DNA of 64,000 nucleotides from Breviolum minutum Mf 1.05b.01 (GCA_000507305.1 DF239430.1:14171-78170), one strand, 5' to 3'; shown: positions 10,900 to 24,140, counted from the stretch's first letter. The notes: a model not told the origin generated them from the letters alone. Translations and numbers: made by a program.

Positions 10900-11125
10900 C
10901 TAAAATCACGGGAATGTGCAATCATGAAATTTGATACGTATAAAATTGGGTGCCATGGATGACAATGAGGCACCATCCTTGATGTCATATTGGGGACCCT
11001 CCTGCAGCAAGGATGTCACTGGAAAATGAGGCTTGAGCATCAAATGTGCGTTAAAGGATCCCCTTTAAAAAAATGGAGGGTTGACGGTTGAGGATGTTCC
11101 TCATTTATATATCACTCAAATGTAG

Positions 11126-11318
11126 GGATCGGGGGGTTCCTGAAAACGTTTGGAAACTCCTGACTGTTGCCGTGGGTGGCATCCCAAATATCTACTGTAT
11201 GAATTTCAACGTTTTGGTACCGTGTGTTTCAACCAAGCTCCCTCATCTCAAATGTCTCAGCGGATCAGTTACCCCACAAAATGCAGAAGCAAGCTCTATG
11301 ACAGACATGGATGATTAA
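11126..11318 (+). CDS. Candidate terminal exon, unknown protein
   Basis: After a CAAATGTAG|G acceptor the frame runs 63 codons to a TAA, starting DRGVPENVWKLLTVAVGGIP and ending in an acidic SSMTDMDD. It could be a last exon, or a shorter exon ending at the GTGGGT donor near 11173. It is one of the few plus-strand candidates. Confidence 0.4.
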
Positions 11319-12324
11319 GGTCATAATCACTTGATAGGTAACTTAAACCCCATGTTAGCTGCTTAGAAGCATCTTATCATTGTTTACCATATGCTGACAA
11401 AGATGAGACGAATTTGATTGGAAGACGTTCCCAACTAAGTAGGGTGCACATATTTAAAACGTAACACTGAAACCGAAAAAAACTACCTGGCGTTTGTGTG
11501 ACCACCTGAGCTTCCTACTACCCAAGTAGCAGGATCACATGGTGGTACCTGAGTCTGAAAACCAAAGGATATATGATACGAATCAAAATGGTTGGGTGTT
11601 TGGCACAGACTTAGAATCCTGAATGCTTGGCAGATGTTTTTTATAAAACATTCTCTCTGGTTGAAGAAATTTATATAAAGAGATCCTATCTTTCTTGTCT
11701 GCAAGAATAGTTGTAATGTTATTAAGTATGATGTATTCAAATTTTTCCACTACTGGCAGTATCCACCAGAAATGGTGGTAAAAATCAATGGGCTGCTAGC
11801 CTCCTTGACAGCTTCTGGGCTTCAAACACCTGGAGGTTTTCTGAGCTTCCACGCCGTCGTGCTTCCCTGATACGTCACGAAAGACTTATCCTGCGCGGGG
11901 GCCGTTAGCCGAAGCCGAAGCCAACCCCACGTCCCACATCTTCCCCGAAAGCATCCCCAGATCACCGATCTCCCCATACAGTCCGGCGGTGCCAAGTCAA
12001 CATAAGGATTGCCAATAACTGTAGATGCCACCTCAACTTCAACCAAAATTCAAGTCGGTCAGAAATGGGGTTTTTTGTTCATTACTTTGATATGATTTGG
12101 GAGACTCAAACTTCAAGAATATTCCATCCCCTAAGAACCCTCCAAAAATATGATCTTCTCATTTATGGCTCAAAAAAAAAATAAACCTCCAAATCTCCCC
12201 AACATGTCCATCATCTTCCCTTTGTTTTTGTTACGTTTTTTACGTTCCAAATGGTCGGACAAGAAACCGTGCCATCTTTCCCATCAGGCATAGCTGAAAA
12301 GATGGGATTTAAAAACCCGTTCAC

Positions 12325-12412
12325 GGCCTCGGTGGTTTCGAACGTTGCTTCGGAAATTTCCCCCAACGGCTCTGGGAAGATCCCCGTTGCGATCTCTGAA
12401 AATTTCCGCACC
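12325..12412 (-). CDS. Candidate exon, unknown protein
   Basis: ACCATTTTTTCAG acceptor and GTGAAC donor around VRKFSEIATGIFPEPLGEIS and onward. The frame stays open beyond the donor. The opposite strand carries a 143-codon ATG frame (12251-12682), which I judged weaker. Confidence 0.45.
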
Positions 12413-12756
12413 CTGAAAAAATGGTGGTTGGAAGGACTATTTTCCTATTGGGAAGGGAAACTTTTCAGGGGCGAGCTGTTAAACTTCAGGGGGGCCGCGG
12501 AAAAATGGACACAACGTCATGATTTCAAGGTCGATGGTAGTTTGCGAACGGTGAACTTGATTTCCCGAGTTTGTACGAGTTCCATCATTTCCACGACGAG
12601 GCGTTGGGTCGGCATTCACAGACACCGCGAAAAAGGACCGCGGTCTTTTTGTTCAGCTAAGATCCGGTCATTGGCATGTTGACGAAAACTCACGGAAACC
12701 ACGAGTCTTCTGGCAGTTGTGCCCTGTGCAAGGGGAAAAAAACATGCATTCGCGCT

Positions 12757-12876
12757 TACACCCCTGAGAATCAAACATGAAACCTAAAAATCACCCAATT
12801 TTCAAGGGAAATCATCTTTCAAACATCTTCCAAACCTCCATTGTGGGGTTCAAAATGTTAATTTTCCAAGGTGTAC
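12757..12876. mobile_element. MITE family 4, diverged
   Basis: TTACACCCCTGAGAATCAAA ... GTTAATTTTCCAAGGTGTA; interior AAATCATCTTTCAAACATC resembles the copy at 6437. Confidence 0.6.
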
Positions 12877-13443
12877 GCATCTATGGATCTATAATGGAAG
12901 CTTCATTCCTCAGAAGATCTAGAATCTAAAACGTCTATCAGAATCTGCTCATCTTTCTTGAATGTTCTGCAAAATGTTCGGCTGAATGCATTCCATTTTG
13001 TTCTGAATCTCTTCTAAAGTAATTTCTTATCGAAATCCCAGTTGCTGAAGCTTCAAATCCTTGAAAAAATATTTGAATTTACTTATCATCTCCTCCCTTT
13101 TAATGCATCTTTAAGAAAAAAAACACACCAATACAGTCGTCCCAACACCAAACATCCCAAGTCCCTTCCCCCCCCCCCATACACCCTTTCCCTAATGTCA
13201 CCTTGAAGAAATCTTTTTCGGTGTGATGTAACTGGACCTCCATGGCGTTGTGAGCTCCTTCGACCGTATGCTCTGAAGGAGATTTGAAGGTCAAGCGCTG
13301 AAGCGTGTAGGTCCGACCTCCCCAAGGGAAACCGCAGAAACGAAAATGACAGAAGCAGAATGATGAGGACGTGATATATATATAAATCTGTGTGAGGTGT
13401 GATTCGTGTGCTGAAAATAGTGTCTGTATAGTACGTATATAAA

Positions 13444-13474
<31 letters not shown>

Positions 13475-13500
13475 GGAGGATGATGAGGATGATGATGAAT
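13444..13500. repeat. (GAT)n microsatellite
   Basis: About 18 GAT/GAG triplets after a TATA-rich stretch. Confidence 0.9.
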
Positions 13501-14256
13501 GATAACACTCATTGATAGCGTAAGGTCTGTCACAAAAAATGGCACAGCCTCAAAAAAAAAGCTGGTTCCTATTTCTGACAGCCTAAAAAAAAGCCAAGAA
13601 AACCCACCAATGTTCAAAAACCTCATGTCTTCCAGCGAGTTGGTACCTTCGAAATCCACCAAGATGTCATCTGGCTTTACCATCTGCACTTCCCATGTCA
13701 CAGGTCCTCCCAGGATGCAGAAAAATCATGGAAACTCCGAAGATACCAAAAAAAAAAACAAGGCGAATCTTTTTGTGGGGGAAAGAAAAAAAGAACCCAT
13801 CCGGTAACCCTCAGGGGGAACGAGAGTTCACATATCCCAGCTGTGGAAGCGTTGGGTTGTTGCTTGGCCGGTTTCCCAGCGGAGTGCCTATGAAACATCC
13901 TATTGAAGCCAAATTTTCCCAGGGCAATTTTCCACTTCGCGGTGTATCGGTGGTGAAGTGGCTCAGCCTGTTCTGGGAAGATCCTGAAATCATCGCCTTT
14001 GATATTTCCCAAGAATCTCAAGAAAAAAAATGGCATATGGCGCATCTACTCCCATAACAATTTGTTGATTCGCTATTTCCCAGCAATTTTAAACAACCCT
14101 CAGCTGTGGCCTAGCCCAAAAAAAAGACGTTGATCACTCACGACCGGTGTCTTTTTTCGGTCACTCCCCAGGCCCCTTGGCCATGCCTGGATGAAGCGTC
14201 ACGTTGGCTGTCCAACTTGACAAAGACCAGGCCTGGTTTCAACATCGAATTGTTTA

Positions 14257-14345
14257 ATAGGGATCCTTGAAATGGGTTGTTACAATCCCAATATACCCTG
14301 GGTAGGATGGCATCCCCTATCTACCCTAACCAACCAGGGGTTTCT
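14257..14345. repeat. Repeat family 6, copy 2
   Basis: TAGGGATCCTTGAAATGGGT, TACAATCCCAATATACCCTG, GGTAGGATGGCATCCCCTAT, then CTAACCAACCAGGGG. Weaker relatives occur at 41908-41995 and 60897-60945. Confidence 0.5.
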
Positions 14346-14484
14346 TTTTTCACTGCTCGCTTCACCTCTGTGTTTAAACAAACATATAGCAATGGAAAGG
14401 TCCACGACTCTTTCCCCTAACATATATAAATACCATCAAAAAAATGGTGGATGATTCTATGATGTCATCTTAACGAGTACTTAC

Positions 14485-14525
14485 AGAGTGTAAACCAAGA
14501 GCTTTTGGGGTTCAACATGTCAAAC
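14485..14525 (-). CDS. Candidate short exon, unknown protein
   Basis: CAAAG|G acceptor and consensus GTAAGT donor bound 41 nt reading FDMLNPKSSWFTL. Isolated; function unknown. Confidence 0.4.
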
Positions 14526-16109
14526 CTTTGCCAAGTAAATTTGCTTCAAAAAACCTGAGGTCATTCCATCGGGGATTCATCAAACATGTCTTTGACACCT
14601 GCTTGATCAGGTGGATTTGGAGATTTGTGGTCAAAAAAAACATGTGGGATGTTGGAGGGCACGAAACCCTACTGCACTAATGTGAGTAGATTGGATGGTT
14701 CATAACATTCCTGAACTGGGCAAAAAAAGGGGGTAGCATTTCAATCCCTTCTCTTAAAACAGCCAATTATTGGACCGCATGTCTGTTGGCTTCCAACCGT
14801 AGGCCATAAATAGGTGACACAATGCTGCATCTGGGATATCCCCTCAAGTTAGCACGCGTATTATGGAGAATACCACGGAACAAAAACAGAAATCTTTCTT
14901 ATTGTGCCAACCCAAACAATGGACTATACAGGAGGAAATCCCTCAAATGACCATACATGTTGTATTGTTTGATCTTCAATCACCCCTGTTATTAGATGGG
15001 CTCAAAATAGTACAGCGTTTCCTCCAATTATGTTTTTAAACAAAAAACACCGCCATCACTGCGACACTGACCTGTCAAAAAAAAATGGGGACGTTGGACG
15101 TTTTGACTTTTGACCACATCCTTTCAGCAAAGGGGCAAAAGGACCCAGTCGCATGCCTTTCTTGTCTTGCAAGGTCCTGGTGTGAACAGAAAGGGTACAA
15201 CAAACAAGAACAAGGAAGGCATTCATTGCAGACATACATACGATCTTACAATAAATATACATATATATGTATATATATAATGCATATATAATGCATATAC
15301 CTCCCACTATATAAATGAGATGTTTCAAAATTCCTGGATCCTAAAAAGAAAGTCGCCCAAAATGTTTATATAATGTCTTCGAATTTTTTGTGCATGCCCA
15401 ACTTGAATGGTGGACCCCCAAAAAAAACTTTGGAGTTCAACCAAAATCGAAGTCGATTTGTTCAGCACCAGGGGGGCAAACTCCAACAACTCAAACACGC
15501 GATTCGCCGAGAGACGTGAGGTTCATCTTTTCAATGAGATCCAACTTCCTGGGGCTAAATGAAACCAGGGTCACTTTTGGAAGGCCAAATGAAACCATGA
15601 AACTCCTCACAACTTGTTTGAATAGCTTGGTTTTTGAGTCCCCCTGCCCAGGATACCACAGGATTGTTGCAATATTTCTAGTAGGGAATCCCAACCTAAA
15701 CCTTCATTTGTGACCACTGGCATCCTGGGAGGGGTGACAACCCAAGGTATACGCCATGCTTTTTCAGGTGTTTTCCATGCATAAAAAATGTCCTTTTGCT
15801 GTTTGTGTTTCTAAGATTTTCCCGAAACCGGCGAATTTTGACTCCAGCTCTTCCAAAAACGAACAGCTGTGACCAAAAAAGCTCTAGGAATTGATGATTG
15901 AGGCTTTGGAAATTTCAATCATTTTCAGGTTAAACCTCCTCCGGGTGTGCAATTGATAGACTCATATTCCAATCAAATCCACATCTCACCATTTGGGAAA
16001 TTGCAGGTGTTGATGTGTCATTCTTCATCTTTCCCTGGAAGACATTGCCAAAGATGTGGGGTTTTTTCATGGTGTTTTCATGATTTTTCTGTGGTTGTTC
16101 GGTACTTAC

Positions 16110-16180
16110 ACCAATAAACCAATGGCATTCCTTCAGGTTTCCTTCAAGAACTGCTCTGCCACCACCCCTGAGCTCGAAGA
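16110..16180 (-). CDS. Candidate exon, unknown protein
   Basis: CCAAAG acceptor and GGT|GTAAGT donor. The frame begins FELRGGGRAVLEGNLKECHW; one other frame meets a stop. Unrecognised. Confidence 0.5.
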
Positions 16181-17461
16181 CTTTGGAATGTCAATGGGTG
16201 ACTGGGGCGTATGCCTCAGAAGTTGACTTGGTGTGTTTGGTTTTTTGTTGGTCTACTCCTTCATCTATGAAAAATATCTTTTTGCTTGTAAAGCTACATT
16301 GTATCTATGGAATCTATGGTATCTCTCCATCTGTTTATCTATTTCTTTGTCGGTGGTTCGGTCAATATTCATTCGTTCTTAACGTTCGTTCGCAGTTTCG
16401 TTCGTTCCTTCCTTCCTTCGTCCTTTGTGATTGTCGTTGTTGATTTTTCCTGATGTTCTTTCTCTTGCTCACTCACTCACTTACCCACTCAGATTCACTC
16501 ATCATTAATTCATTTCTCAACCTCTACGTTCATTCATTCCTTGACAATGAATAGTACGGCAAACAATCCGGGAATCTCTCCACCAAGGTTTGGAAAGAAA
16601 GGTGAACTGATAAAATGATTAGAACTTGTTTGCGAGTCTTAAATCTCCCAAAATCTCAGACATCTCGGAATTTCAAAGTACATTGGTGAACAATCTCATC
16701 GTGGTCCCATGGCGTCCAGCAAAAAACCTGTCCCCAGAATAATTTCTGCCTCTGTATTCTCTTGTTTGGATTCTTGCTTCCTCTACTCATTCATAAAACC
16801 CATTTTGAAAACTCCCCCCACATTGCTCAAGACCAGAAATAAGATGAAAAAAATAAATAAATAAATGTTTCTTAGTATCGGATGCATTCAGGTCTCAAGA
16901 GTGATGCATTCATCCTTTTCCGACGATTCATATCTCGCGGGAAAAAAATCTCCATGACACTCTGCTGCTCCCCGGATCCACCGAAGTTCTAGGGATCCGA
17001 AACGTGGAGCAACTTGCACCAATGATATTCTGCCAGTACCTTTCCGTGACGATTCGATGTAACCGATGTGCATCATGCACTGCACTTTTCCAACATAGTT
17101 GGCTGGAAATTTCATCATTCATAGAGATGCATTCCCTTGTGGGAAAAGGATGATTTCGAGCCTGCTATGTTAGTTCACTGAGGGGTATACGGGTATACCA
17201 TCCGAAAGTGTAGGAATTGCACAGCTCTCATATATGAGTTCAAATGACACCTACTGGTTACCACGGCCCTAGAATAGATACCACGGCCCTTCAACTTTGA
17301 AACCTCAAACAAATCCAAGTCTTCATCCATTTCAAACATCGAAAGGTTGATGTGTTGACCTATGGTTGGTCAATAGAAAGCACAGTAAAACTCGTCCAAA
17401 AAAAAACGTCCCCCATGAATTTCAAGCATCTTTGAAACTGAGGTGCTGCTGGTATTCATAG

Positions 17462-17535
17462 GACCAAGTCCTTGGACAGGTTGGACCAACAAGCCAAAGA
17501 GCTTGTCCAGAAGACAGCTTCTGGGATGATACCAT
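17462..17535 (+). CDS. Candidate exon, helical protein
   Basis: TATTCATAG|G acceptor and GTGATT donor. It begins TKSLDRLDQQAKELVQKTAS, a typical amphipathic helix. The frame stays open past the donor. Plus strand, unlike most neighbours. Confidence 0.5.
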
Positions 17536-19229
17536 GTGATTGTTCATGTGACTTCTACTTCACAAAATTTGGCCCTGAAAAACGTTGCACAAAAACAGAA
17601 CCGCGACATGTTATAACCAACCTGAAGTTTTTTAGCAAAATCATAGCAGAGATGGCCCGCCTCTGTCTGCTTAATCAACAGGGTCCCGATTGTTTGTGGT
17701 TTTTTTGGCGTTGCTTTCTGGGGCACTCCCCTCTCAACAAACAGGGGTATCAGCTAAGAGCTACCATGGCTCACAGTCTATTGAACTAAGGTAAAGACCT
17801 TAGTGATCAATTCCATACGAAAGGATCCAAAACAGGCGGGCGGTTTTTTTAAACTCTTTTACACCGGAGTTTTCTGATCATCCAGGAATCCAAATTTCTA
17901 ACATTTACTGGAATCCCCCAACAAAAAACCCAAAATGGCTGACAACAAACATTTCAATGTGATTCCACTGTTTTTTTCCGGGCCACCTGCAACTTGGCAA
18001 CTTTTTTTACTACAAAAACTACCACCTGATTTTCTGTAAATTCTGGGGTTCCCAGCTCCATAGATGGAAAGTCTTGAGCAGCATTACGCCTCAACATGGT
18101 GAAACCCGGCGGTGGGTCCCGGGTTTCCACGACGCCGGGAAGAAAAATTTTCCCCCAGGCAAACTCAGGGCCCTGGCCAAGCACTTAGGAAGAGTACACC
18201 AAGATGTAGCTGCAACATGGTGTGTGTTTTTTTGCCCCGAAAAAAAAACGTGGATGTTTTTTTGGTTTGATAACCCAAGAGTCCTGTTGAACATTCCGTT
18301 CAACACAATGTTCACGTGGTTGTTTTGTTGGGGAAAAACGCAACTTGAAGCTGTAAAGATGTTTTTTTGGGATTGGGAATTTGAGAAATGCACCCACTGG
18401 ATGAATCCAACATGTTGAAAAACAAATCTGAAGATCGAATTTCGTGAAATCAATCTGATCTCATCATGTTCCATGATGACCGCAGGATTTCCTTGATTTT
18501 TCCAGGACATGGTGGCGGAAACACGTCAAGCATGCATCAAAATCCATGCCAATGAAACTATTATGACCTTTCAAGATCTGATTCCCGGAAACTGGTTTGA
18601 CAGGTTCACCGCACTGCCATTGTTTTGTCAAAAACCCAAAAAATGAGTGAAAAACCAATGACCTCAAATCTATTGGGATATATTTGGATGTGATATATAC
18701 CTCTTATTTCGCTATATTTAACAAGCCTTAAGCAAAAACAGTTGCTTGGCAACTTCAATCCTGATGCAACTCTCTGCGCGCCGCGAAAAAATGTTTTTGT
18801 TTGTCGTCATTGAAGTTGAGATTGAACTGGGTAGTACGACCTCATGGCATCCAACGGTGGGCATGTGGCATGTTGGTCTACGAAACTTCACTGATTTCAG
18901 GTGTAAATGGGGAGTTCCATGGGGTGACGTTTCTTGTGTTAAATGAAAAGTACTGAAAATCACAACAATGCCACCAAAGCTCATGGATCGATTCATGTTG
19001 GGATGCCCTAGGTGGTGTTTCTGAGTCTGGATTCTTCTATGATGTTTCACAGCATTATGGAACAGAACTTGATAAATGGAAGATATATCACCTGAACAAA
19101 CATCTTTACCAAACTTTGTTTACGAAAATCAGCCAAGCTTCAGAAAATGGATGACATTATCTTTTTCAATTTCGTAAGAAGGAAAACAAAACAAAAAAAA
19201 ACAGGATTCACAACCGTTTCACTGCCAAG

Positions 19230-19352
19230 AAGCACTTTGGTCGTACCCTGTCCGCCAGTAAGATGAGGATGAACAAGATTCGCTGGAGCCTGACAAGAGC
19301 TTCAGCCTATTACCTTCCAAGCGACTCAAGGTCCCCCGGTTTTCTTGGCAGG
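19230..19352 (+). CDS. Candidate exon, strand ambiguous
   Basis: On the plus strand a CACTGCCAAG acceptor opens a 41-codon frame (KHFGRTLSASKMRMNKIRWS onward) to a GTCAGT donor. On the minus strand the same interval holds a shorter exon candidate (AEALVRLQRILFILILLADR) with an AG|G acceptor and GTACGA donor. Only one can be right. Confidence 0.4.
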
Positions 19353-19757
19353 GTCAGTATTTCTTTTGAAGAGATGAGTCCTTGGAAATTTCTGTGTAGC
19401 AGGTAACAAGTGATCAAGTGCATCAAGCGCCCATGATAAAGTGAATGCCCGACATCTCAAAGAACATTTCCTTACCTGGAAGCTGTTTGTCCTCTAATTT
19501 TGGGGTTTTTGAACCCTCTAAAAAACAAGGCCTTTAAACTCAGCCTAAACTCATCAAAACAGGAGTCATTCCATTTGGGTTCCAGGTATATACAGTACAT
19601 GTATCTACCAATCACTGAAAAGGTGGGGCCTTGCGGGCGGCAACTCCGGGGCAAGGATTGACTACTTCCTATCACATGCCAGTTGTGGATCTTCCAGAAA
19701 GATCACTTCACTAGATCCTTGATGTTAGGAACGTACGAGTACCAAAAACCCAACTGC

Positions 19758-19853
19758 CTGAAAATTTCCGGCGACTTTTTTTTTCTTTGGACTCTCTTGT
19801 GGCGGCAAAAAATCTGTCCGACAGATTCCGATGCTCTGCTACACCCCTTTCAC
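19758..19853 (-). CDS. Candidate exon, basic protein
   Basis: AAATGCAG|G acceptor. A single frame is open and begins ERGVAEHRNLSDRFFAATRE, then runs into a Lys/Arg-rich stretch. The donor is a GC type (CAG|GCAGTT). It belongs with the minus-strand cluster up to 21.1 kb. Confidence 0.5.
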
Positions 19854-19983
19854 CTGCATTTATGTCTCGAATTTGCGTGGGATAATATGAGCAGTAAAAA
19901 AATCTCCACTGGTTCGACATGGGCTGACCGGGCCGCTGGGGATGCAGGGACTTGGTGCCCCTTTTCGTCAACCCCTGCCCGAC

Positions 19984-20020
19984 CTGAAAGGCGGTCGCGA
20001 GGTCCGGTCCGAAGGTCGGC
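19984..20020 (-). CDS. Candidate short exon
   Basis: AACATCCAG|G acceptor, TTTCAG|GTCGGG donor, reading ADLRTGPRDRLS. It is GC-rich relative to its surroundings. In phase with the exon at 20496-20645. Confidence 0.45.
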
Positions 20021-20495
20021 CTGGATGTTCCAGGGTGGTGGTGAAGCCGCCATCAACAAATCAACCAAAACAAAATCTGCTGGTTTCAACCAACCCATTT
20101 AGAAAAATATGCGGAAGTCCAAATGGCTATATAATCATTAATCTTTCCCCAAATATTTTCGGGATGATTTTTTTTGTTCAGCAATAATTTGTTCATCCAC
20201 AACCATTCTGGGATGGGGATCTACCGGACACGGACCTGGGATAACCAAAAAAAAGGTCCGGAGAATTTATTGCCTGAGATCTGGGGTGAAAGCATTCATC
20301 TGCGCCAAGGCCTCATCACAAATAGGCCGTTTCCGATCCTTTTGCAAACCAAAATGTTCGTGGCAGAGCCATGAGTTTTGAAAAACACTCAGAAAACACT
20401 CAGAAAACCTAAGAAAATAAAGATCCCCCAAGAACCTTTAAAACACCCCAACAAACTGAGAGATGTCCAAAAAAAGCACCAGAAAAAAAACCAAC

Positions 20496-20645
20496 CAACA
20501 TTGAATCAGAAGTTTCGAAATTTTGCTGGCCGCGTTTGGTCAGCTTTTGTTGAACCTGTATCTGAAGTGCTTGTAGTTGAATTGGATCCACCTGAGCTTT
20601 TTGGTCCCAGCGATTCCCGATTCCTTTCATGACCAGGAGGTCAAT
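20496..20645 (-). CDS. Candidate exon, Gln-rich helical protein
   Basis: Acceptor CACCGATCCCCCAG, then a 50-codon frame starting IDLLVMKGIGNRWDQKAQVD and moving into a Gln-rich segment (LQALQIQVQQKLTKRGQQNF). Donor taken as GTTGGT at 20495; an internal GTGGAT or GTTCAA could end it earlier. In phase with the exon at 21025-21106. Confidence 0.55.
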
Positions 20646-21024
20646 CTGGGGGATCGGTGCCACCATGGAACTGACTACTGACTACTGAAATTGCAAGGAA
20701 GGTTTTTCATTCCAAGATACTCTCGTTATGAAAAAATCTAAAGCCGTTTGTGCAGTTTGTGCAGAGGAGTGCAAAAAAAAAACATGGGAAAAATTGTAGA
20801 AGTATCAAACTCTCAATAAAACAAAAGAATTCACCAATCTAAACTAGGAACTCAATACCTACCCACCCGCTTCTCCAGAAAGAATTGGATATCAGACCTA
20901 CTTCATGCCTATTTAAGCCTTCCAAATTTCACATACAATCATCCAAACGTCCAAATTTCACATACAATCTTCATCCCAACTCTTTGTCCCCAAAAAAATC
21001 TGTGCGTCACTCGCACTTTTCGAC

Positions 21025-21106
21025 CTGGTTGAAGTTAGCGAATGGAGATGCAAAGCCATTGAACCTGAGGTCTTTTTCTGCACCATTTGATGCTTCAGAA
21101 TTCTGG
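21025..21106 (-). CDS. Candidate exon, unknown protein
   Basis: Acceptor GGTTTTGCTTAACAG and CCAG|GTCGAA donor. The preferred frame begins QNSEASNGAEKDLRFNGFAS. It ends in phase 0, matching the next exon at 20645. Confidence 0.55.
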
Positions 21107-21399
21107 CTGTTAAGCAAAACCGCCCTGTTGGTCACCAGTTGGAAAAAAAAAAAAGTCACAAAAAAAACAAAAAACACCGCAAAGAAAAAGAAACACGTGA
21201 TATTTGCAATGGTTTTATATATATATATACATATGTTTAACCATGTCGACTTGTTGCGATTTTTTGTCCATGAACAGAAACAAAAATAAACGGTGCCTTG
21301 TTCCCGCAGTTTTTCGGTGCGAAAGGAAAAGTGCTGAAGAACCAATCAACAAAAGAAAACACCAATGAACCATGAAAGGTGACTATAAACTACATATTC

Positions 21400-23240
21400 G
21401 ACTATAAACCAAGCCGCTAAACAAGAAGAAAACTAGACTTTGAGTTCCTGGCCAACAAAAATCCAGCTATCAATCAAAAATTGGCAAAATCTTGACATCA
21501 TAGCGGGCTGTATTCAAAAATTCATGAAAATGTCCGGAAGGTACTGTGTTGATGAACCTTGGCATTATCTAAGCTTCGCAGCAGTTTGGTTCAATGCTTA
21601 GAGTCATATAGGCTTCAATTTCAAAAATGTACCAAGAATTCTCCAATGTTTTTGTTTGCATATTTTTGCATAAAAAAAACCGCCAATAATTGGATGCTTA
21701 TAGCGGGTTCCCAATTTTTTGGGGGAATCCATCGTCACCCTTGAGGTGCTAAAAAAGAAAGCCAAAACACCCGCACTGAAGAGTAGTGTCAGCCATCATT
21801 TCATCTGCCTGCCAAAAATTGGTGCAACAAACCAACCAACAAAAAATTGGTGCAACAAACTGTGGGGATTTTTTCCAGCAAAAAATGAGTCGTACTTGTG
21901 TAGATTGTCAGTATGGATTTTTTGTTTCGAGTTCGAGTGTGTCGAGTTGAGTTTCACTGTCGCGTTCAAGTGAAAAAAAAAACTGCGCAGCTTCACAAAA
22001 ACACACGTTTTTTGCTACCATGGTGGTTTCTCAAAAATTTTCCATAGGCTCCCCTCACGCCCCCACTCTCCTCCCCTCCAAAAACTACGCCTCTGCAGCT
22101 GCCCGTGCTTGAATCACTGCTTGCCCTGGACGCCTTGGGAACGATGGGGAATGGCTAACACTCAACCAGTTGTTGAGGTGGGAACGGTAGGAAGGAAATC
22201 CCTGAAATTTCATTTACAAGGTTTTCTACATCCCAGCGGATTAGCTTCTGGAACATCAGCAGTATCCTTTGAGTATCTGAAAGAGTTTCATTTCCAGGCT
22301 TACCATTATAATAAAAGGTGATTCCATGTTGGGAGATCCACTATCCCAGTCTCAGTCCATTTTGTGTCGGCCTTTTCTGTTCCGGTCTGTCCTTTTGTAC
22401 CATGGGAAATTGGTCTTGCTGGTTTTGTTAAACCTCCTTATTGTAAGAATCCAAACTGGAACGGTTCCAAAGCAAAAACAGGCAAAACAGGTGAGTCATG
22501 GATTGCCTGATTCTAGGTCTCAAATATGAAATCGTTGGTCTTTTGAAGATGAAAGCAAAATCTAAAGTCAGCATCCTTTTTGAGATGAGCATAGTCACAA
22601 AAAGACTGGTCAATGTTCATCGCATATTCATTTATTAGATCACATTTGTTTGTCTGATTGTTTCCCTTCAAGAATATATCATCATTTATAAGATACACCA
22701 ATTTGGTGGAACTCCAAATTGTTAGTCTACCAAAAATTGTCATACCAAATTTGAACCAGATTCATGTTTGAAGAACATAAACCATCTTTGAATAAGGTAA
22801 AATTGATTCAACCAAAACGGATATCTAATTGGGATAGGTTTATCTATATACCATAAATAACAAAATGTATATCATATTCCTGGTAAACCTATCAGCAAGT
22901 CATAACACAATTGGGTAATTTGATATCAATAAACCTAGCATTTGGGTATCAAATCAAATAAAGATTGTTTGTGTATAACACAATGAATATGATATTCCTG
23001 AAATGTATACCATATTGGGATTCGTTTCACTTTTCAAGGGTTATGTTAAACTTGGGGGGGTGTAAACCTATCAGTATTCCTGGAATTTGATACCCAAAAC
23101 TGCACCAAGTCACCTTCCCAACGTTTAACAAGTTGGGCACCTTGGACCACGTTCACGTGGTGTGTACATCTTCTGCTGTGGAGGTGCCTAGGGAAACCAG
23201 GAGACATACTTGGTTTTGAAAAAGTCACCCAAAAACAACT
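21400..23240. other. Stretch without recognised gene
   Basis: AT-rich with poly-A runs and repeated GATACC/GGTATC strings near 22.8-23.1 kb. An apparent plus-strand exon at 22448 coincides with a strong minus-strand acceptor tract and was not kept. Confidence 0.5.
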
Positions 23241-23488
23241 GATTTTAGATGATAAATATGCATGTATAATGTGTATATATGTTATATCATATATATATAT
23301 ATATAGCTACAGGCTACAGTATATATTTTTGTTTGATAACACTCAAAGCAAGGACCTTTCGCTCGACACTCATGTACATGACTGTATATATGTATATACC
23401 AGTATATATATATATATATTGTGTTATATTAGGGTCATGTACACACACATATCATATGAAAATTGTCAGCTGTGTGCCCGGACTCCAC

Positions 23489-23529
23489 TGAGTGCATGCT
23501 GGTAGCAAAGGCGGCAGAGCCATTGCTTC
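23489..23529 (-). CDS. Candidate short exon
   Basis: TTTCCGCAAAG|G acceptor and GTGGAG donor. In phase with the exon at 23844-23907 it reads EAMALPPLLPACTQ; another open frame reads SNGSAAFATSMHS. Confidence 0.4.
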
Positions 23530-23843
23530 CTTTGCGGAAACCATCATTCCTTTGAAATAAAGCGATCTGCCAAGATCTGAATAAAATAACTAAACCTTGG
23601 CCTTATTGCACTAAGTGAATGAGGAAATGTAGGAGGTGTTTCATGCTAATGAGAGACTATAATCGAAATTAGTGCTGATCTTTCTACTCAAAAAACATAC
23701 CGTAACATACTGTTTATGGAAAAAATCATCCTAGCCACATAAAATATATAACATATGTCTCATGCACAGTCATGAACTATCGTGTCTGAAAACACGGGTT
23801 AACCATCATCCCAACTGCTTCGCCCGATGAATCATCCATTCAC

Positions 23844-23907
23844 AAAATCCTCAGGCTTCCTACTGATGCTTGATGCAGTTTCGACCACCTCTCCACGCAT
23901 CATGATC
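23844..23907 (-). CDS. Candidate exon, unknown protein
   Basis: GAGAGTTTCAG|G acceptor, GTGAAT donor. Only one frame is open, beginning IMMRGEVVETASSISRKPED. In phase with 24141-24235 upstream. Confidence 0.55.
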
Positions 23908-23993
23908 CTGAAACTCTCACGATCCAGGAAGAAGTTTCGTCGGACCAAATGACGACTAAACCAATGAATATGAATGGATAACCATCCGACTTA

Positions 23994-24051
23994 TGGTATA
24001 TTTACCTACATTTGGTTCATTTATATGGTTTTTTGCAGGTAAATATACCAA
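23994..24051. repeat. Short inverted repeat, family 7
   Basis: TGGTATATTTACCTACATTT ... TTTTGCAGGTAAATATACCA: 14-bp perfect termini. It lies in the intron between candidate exons at 24141 and 23907. A relative with the same strings is at 47404-47431, and half of it at 63872. Confidence 0.6.
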
Positions 24052-24140
24052 TGGCACCCGCTTTTGATCCTGCTGTTGTTGCTATTCTTTAACAAGCCAA
24101 ATAGTAGCACTTTGAAGTCTTAAAGTAGCATACAACTTGC

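Noticed and set aside
12251-12682. 143-codon plus-strand ATG frame
   Set aside because: A better spliced candidate lies on the opposite strand, the product resembles no family, and GC-rich intervals here are often open on both strands.
22448-22490. Plus-strand exon reading NPNWNGSKAKTGKT before GTGAGT
   Set aside because: The same bases form a long polypyrimidine acceptor on the minus strand, which explains them better.
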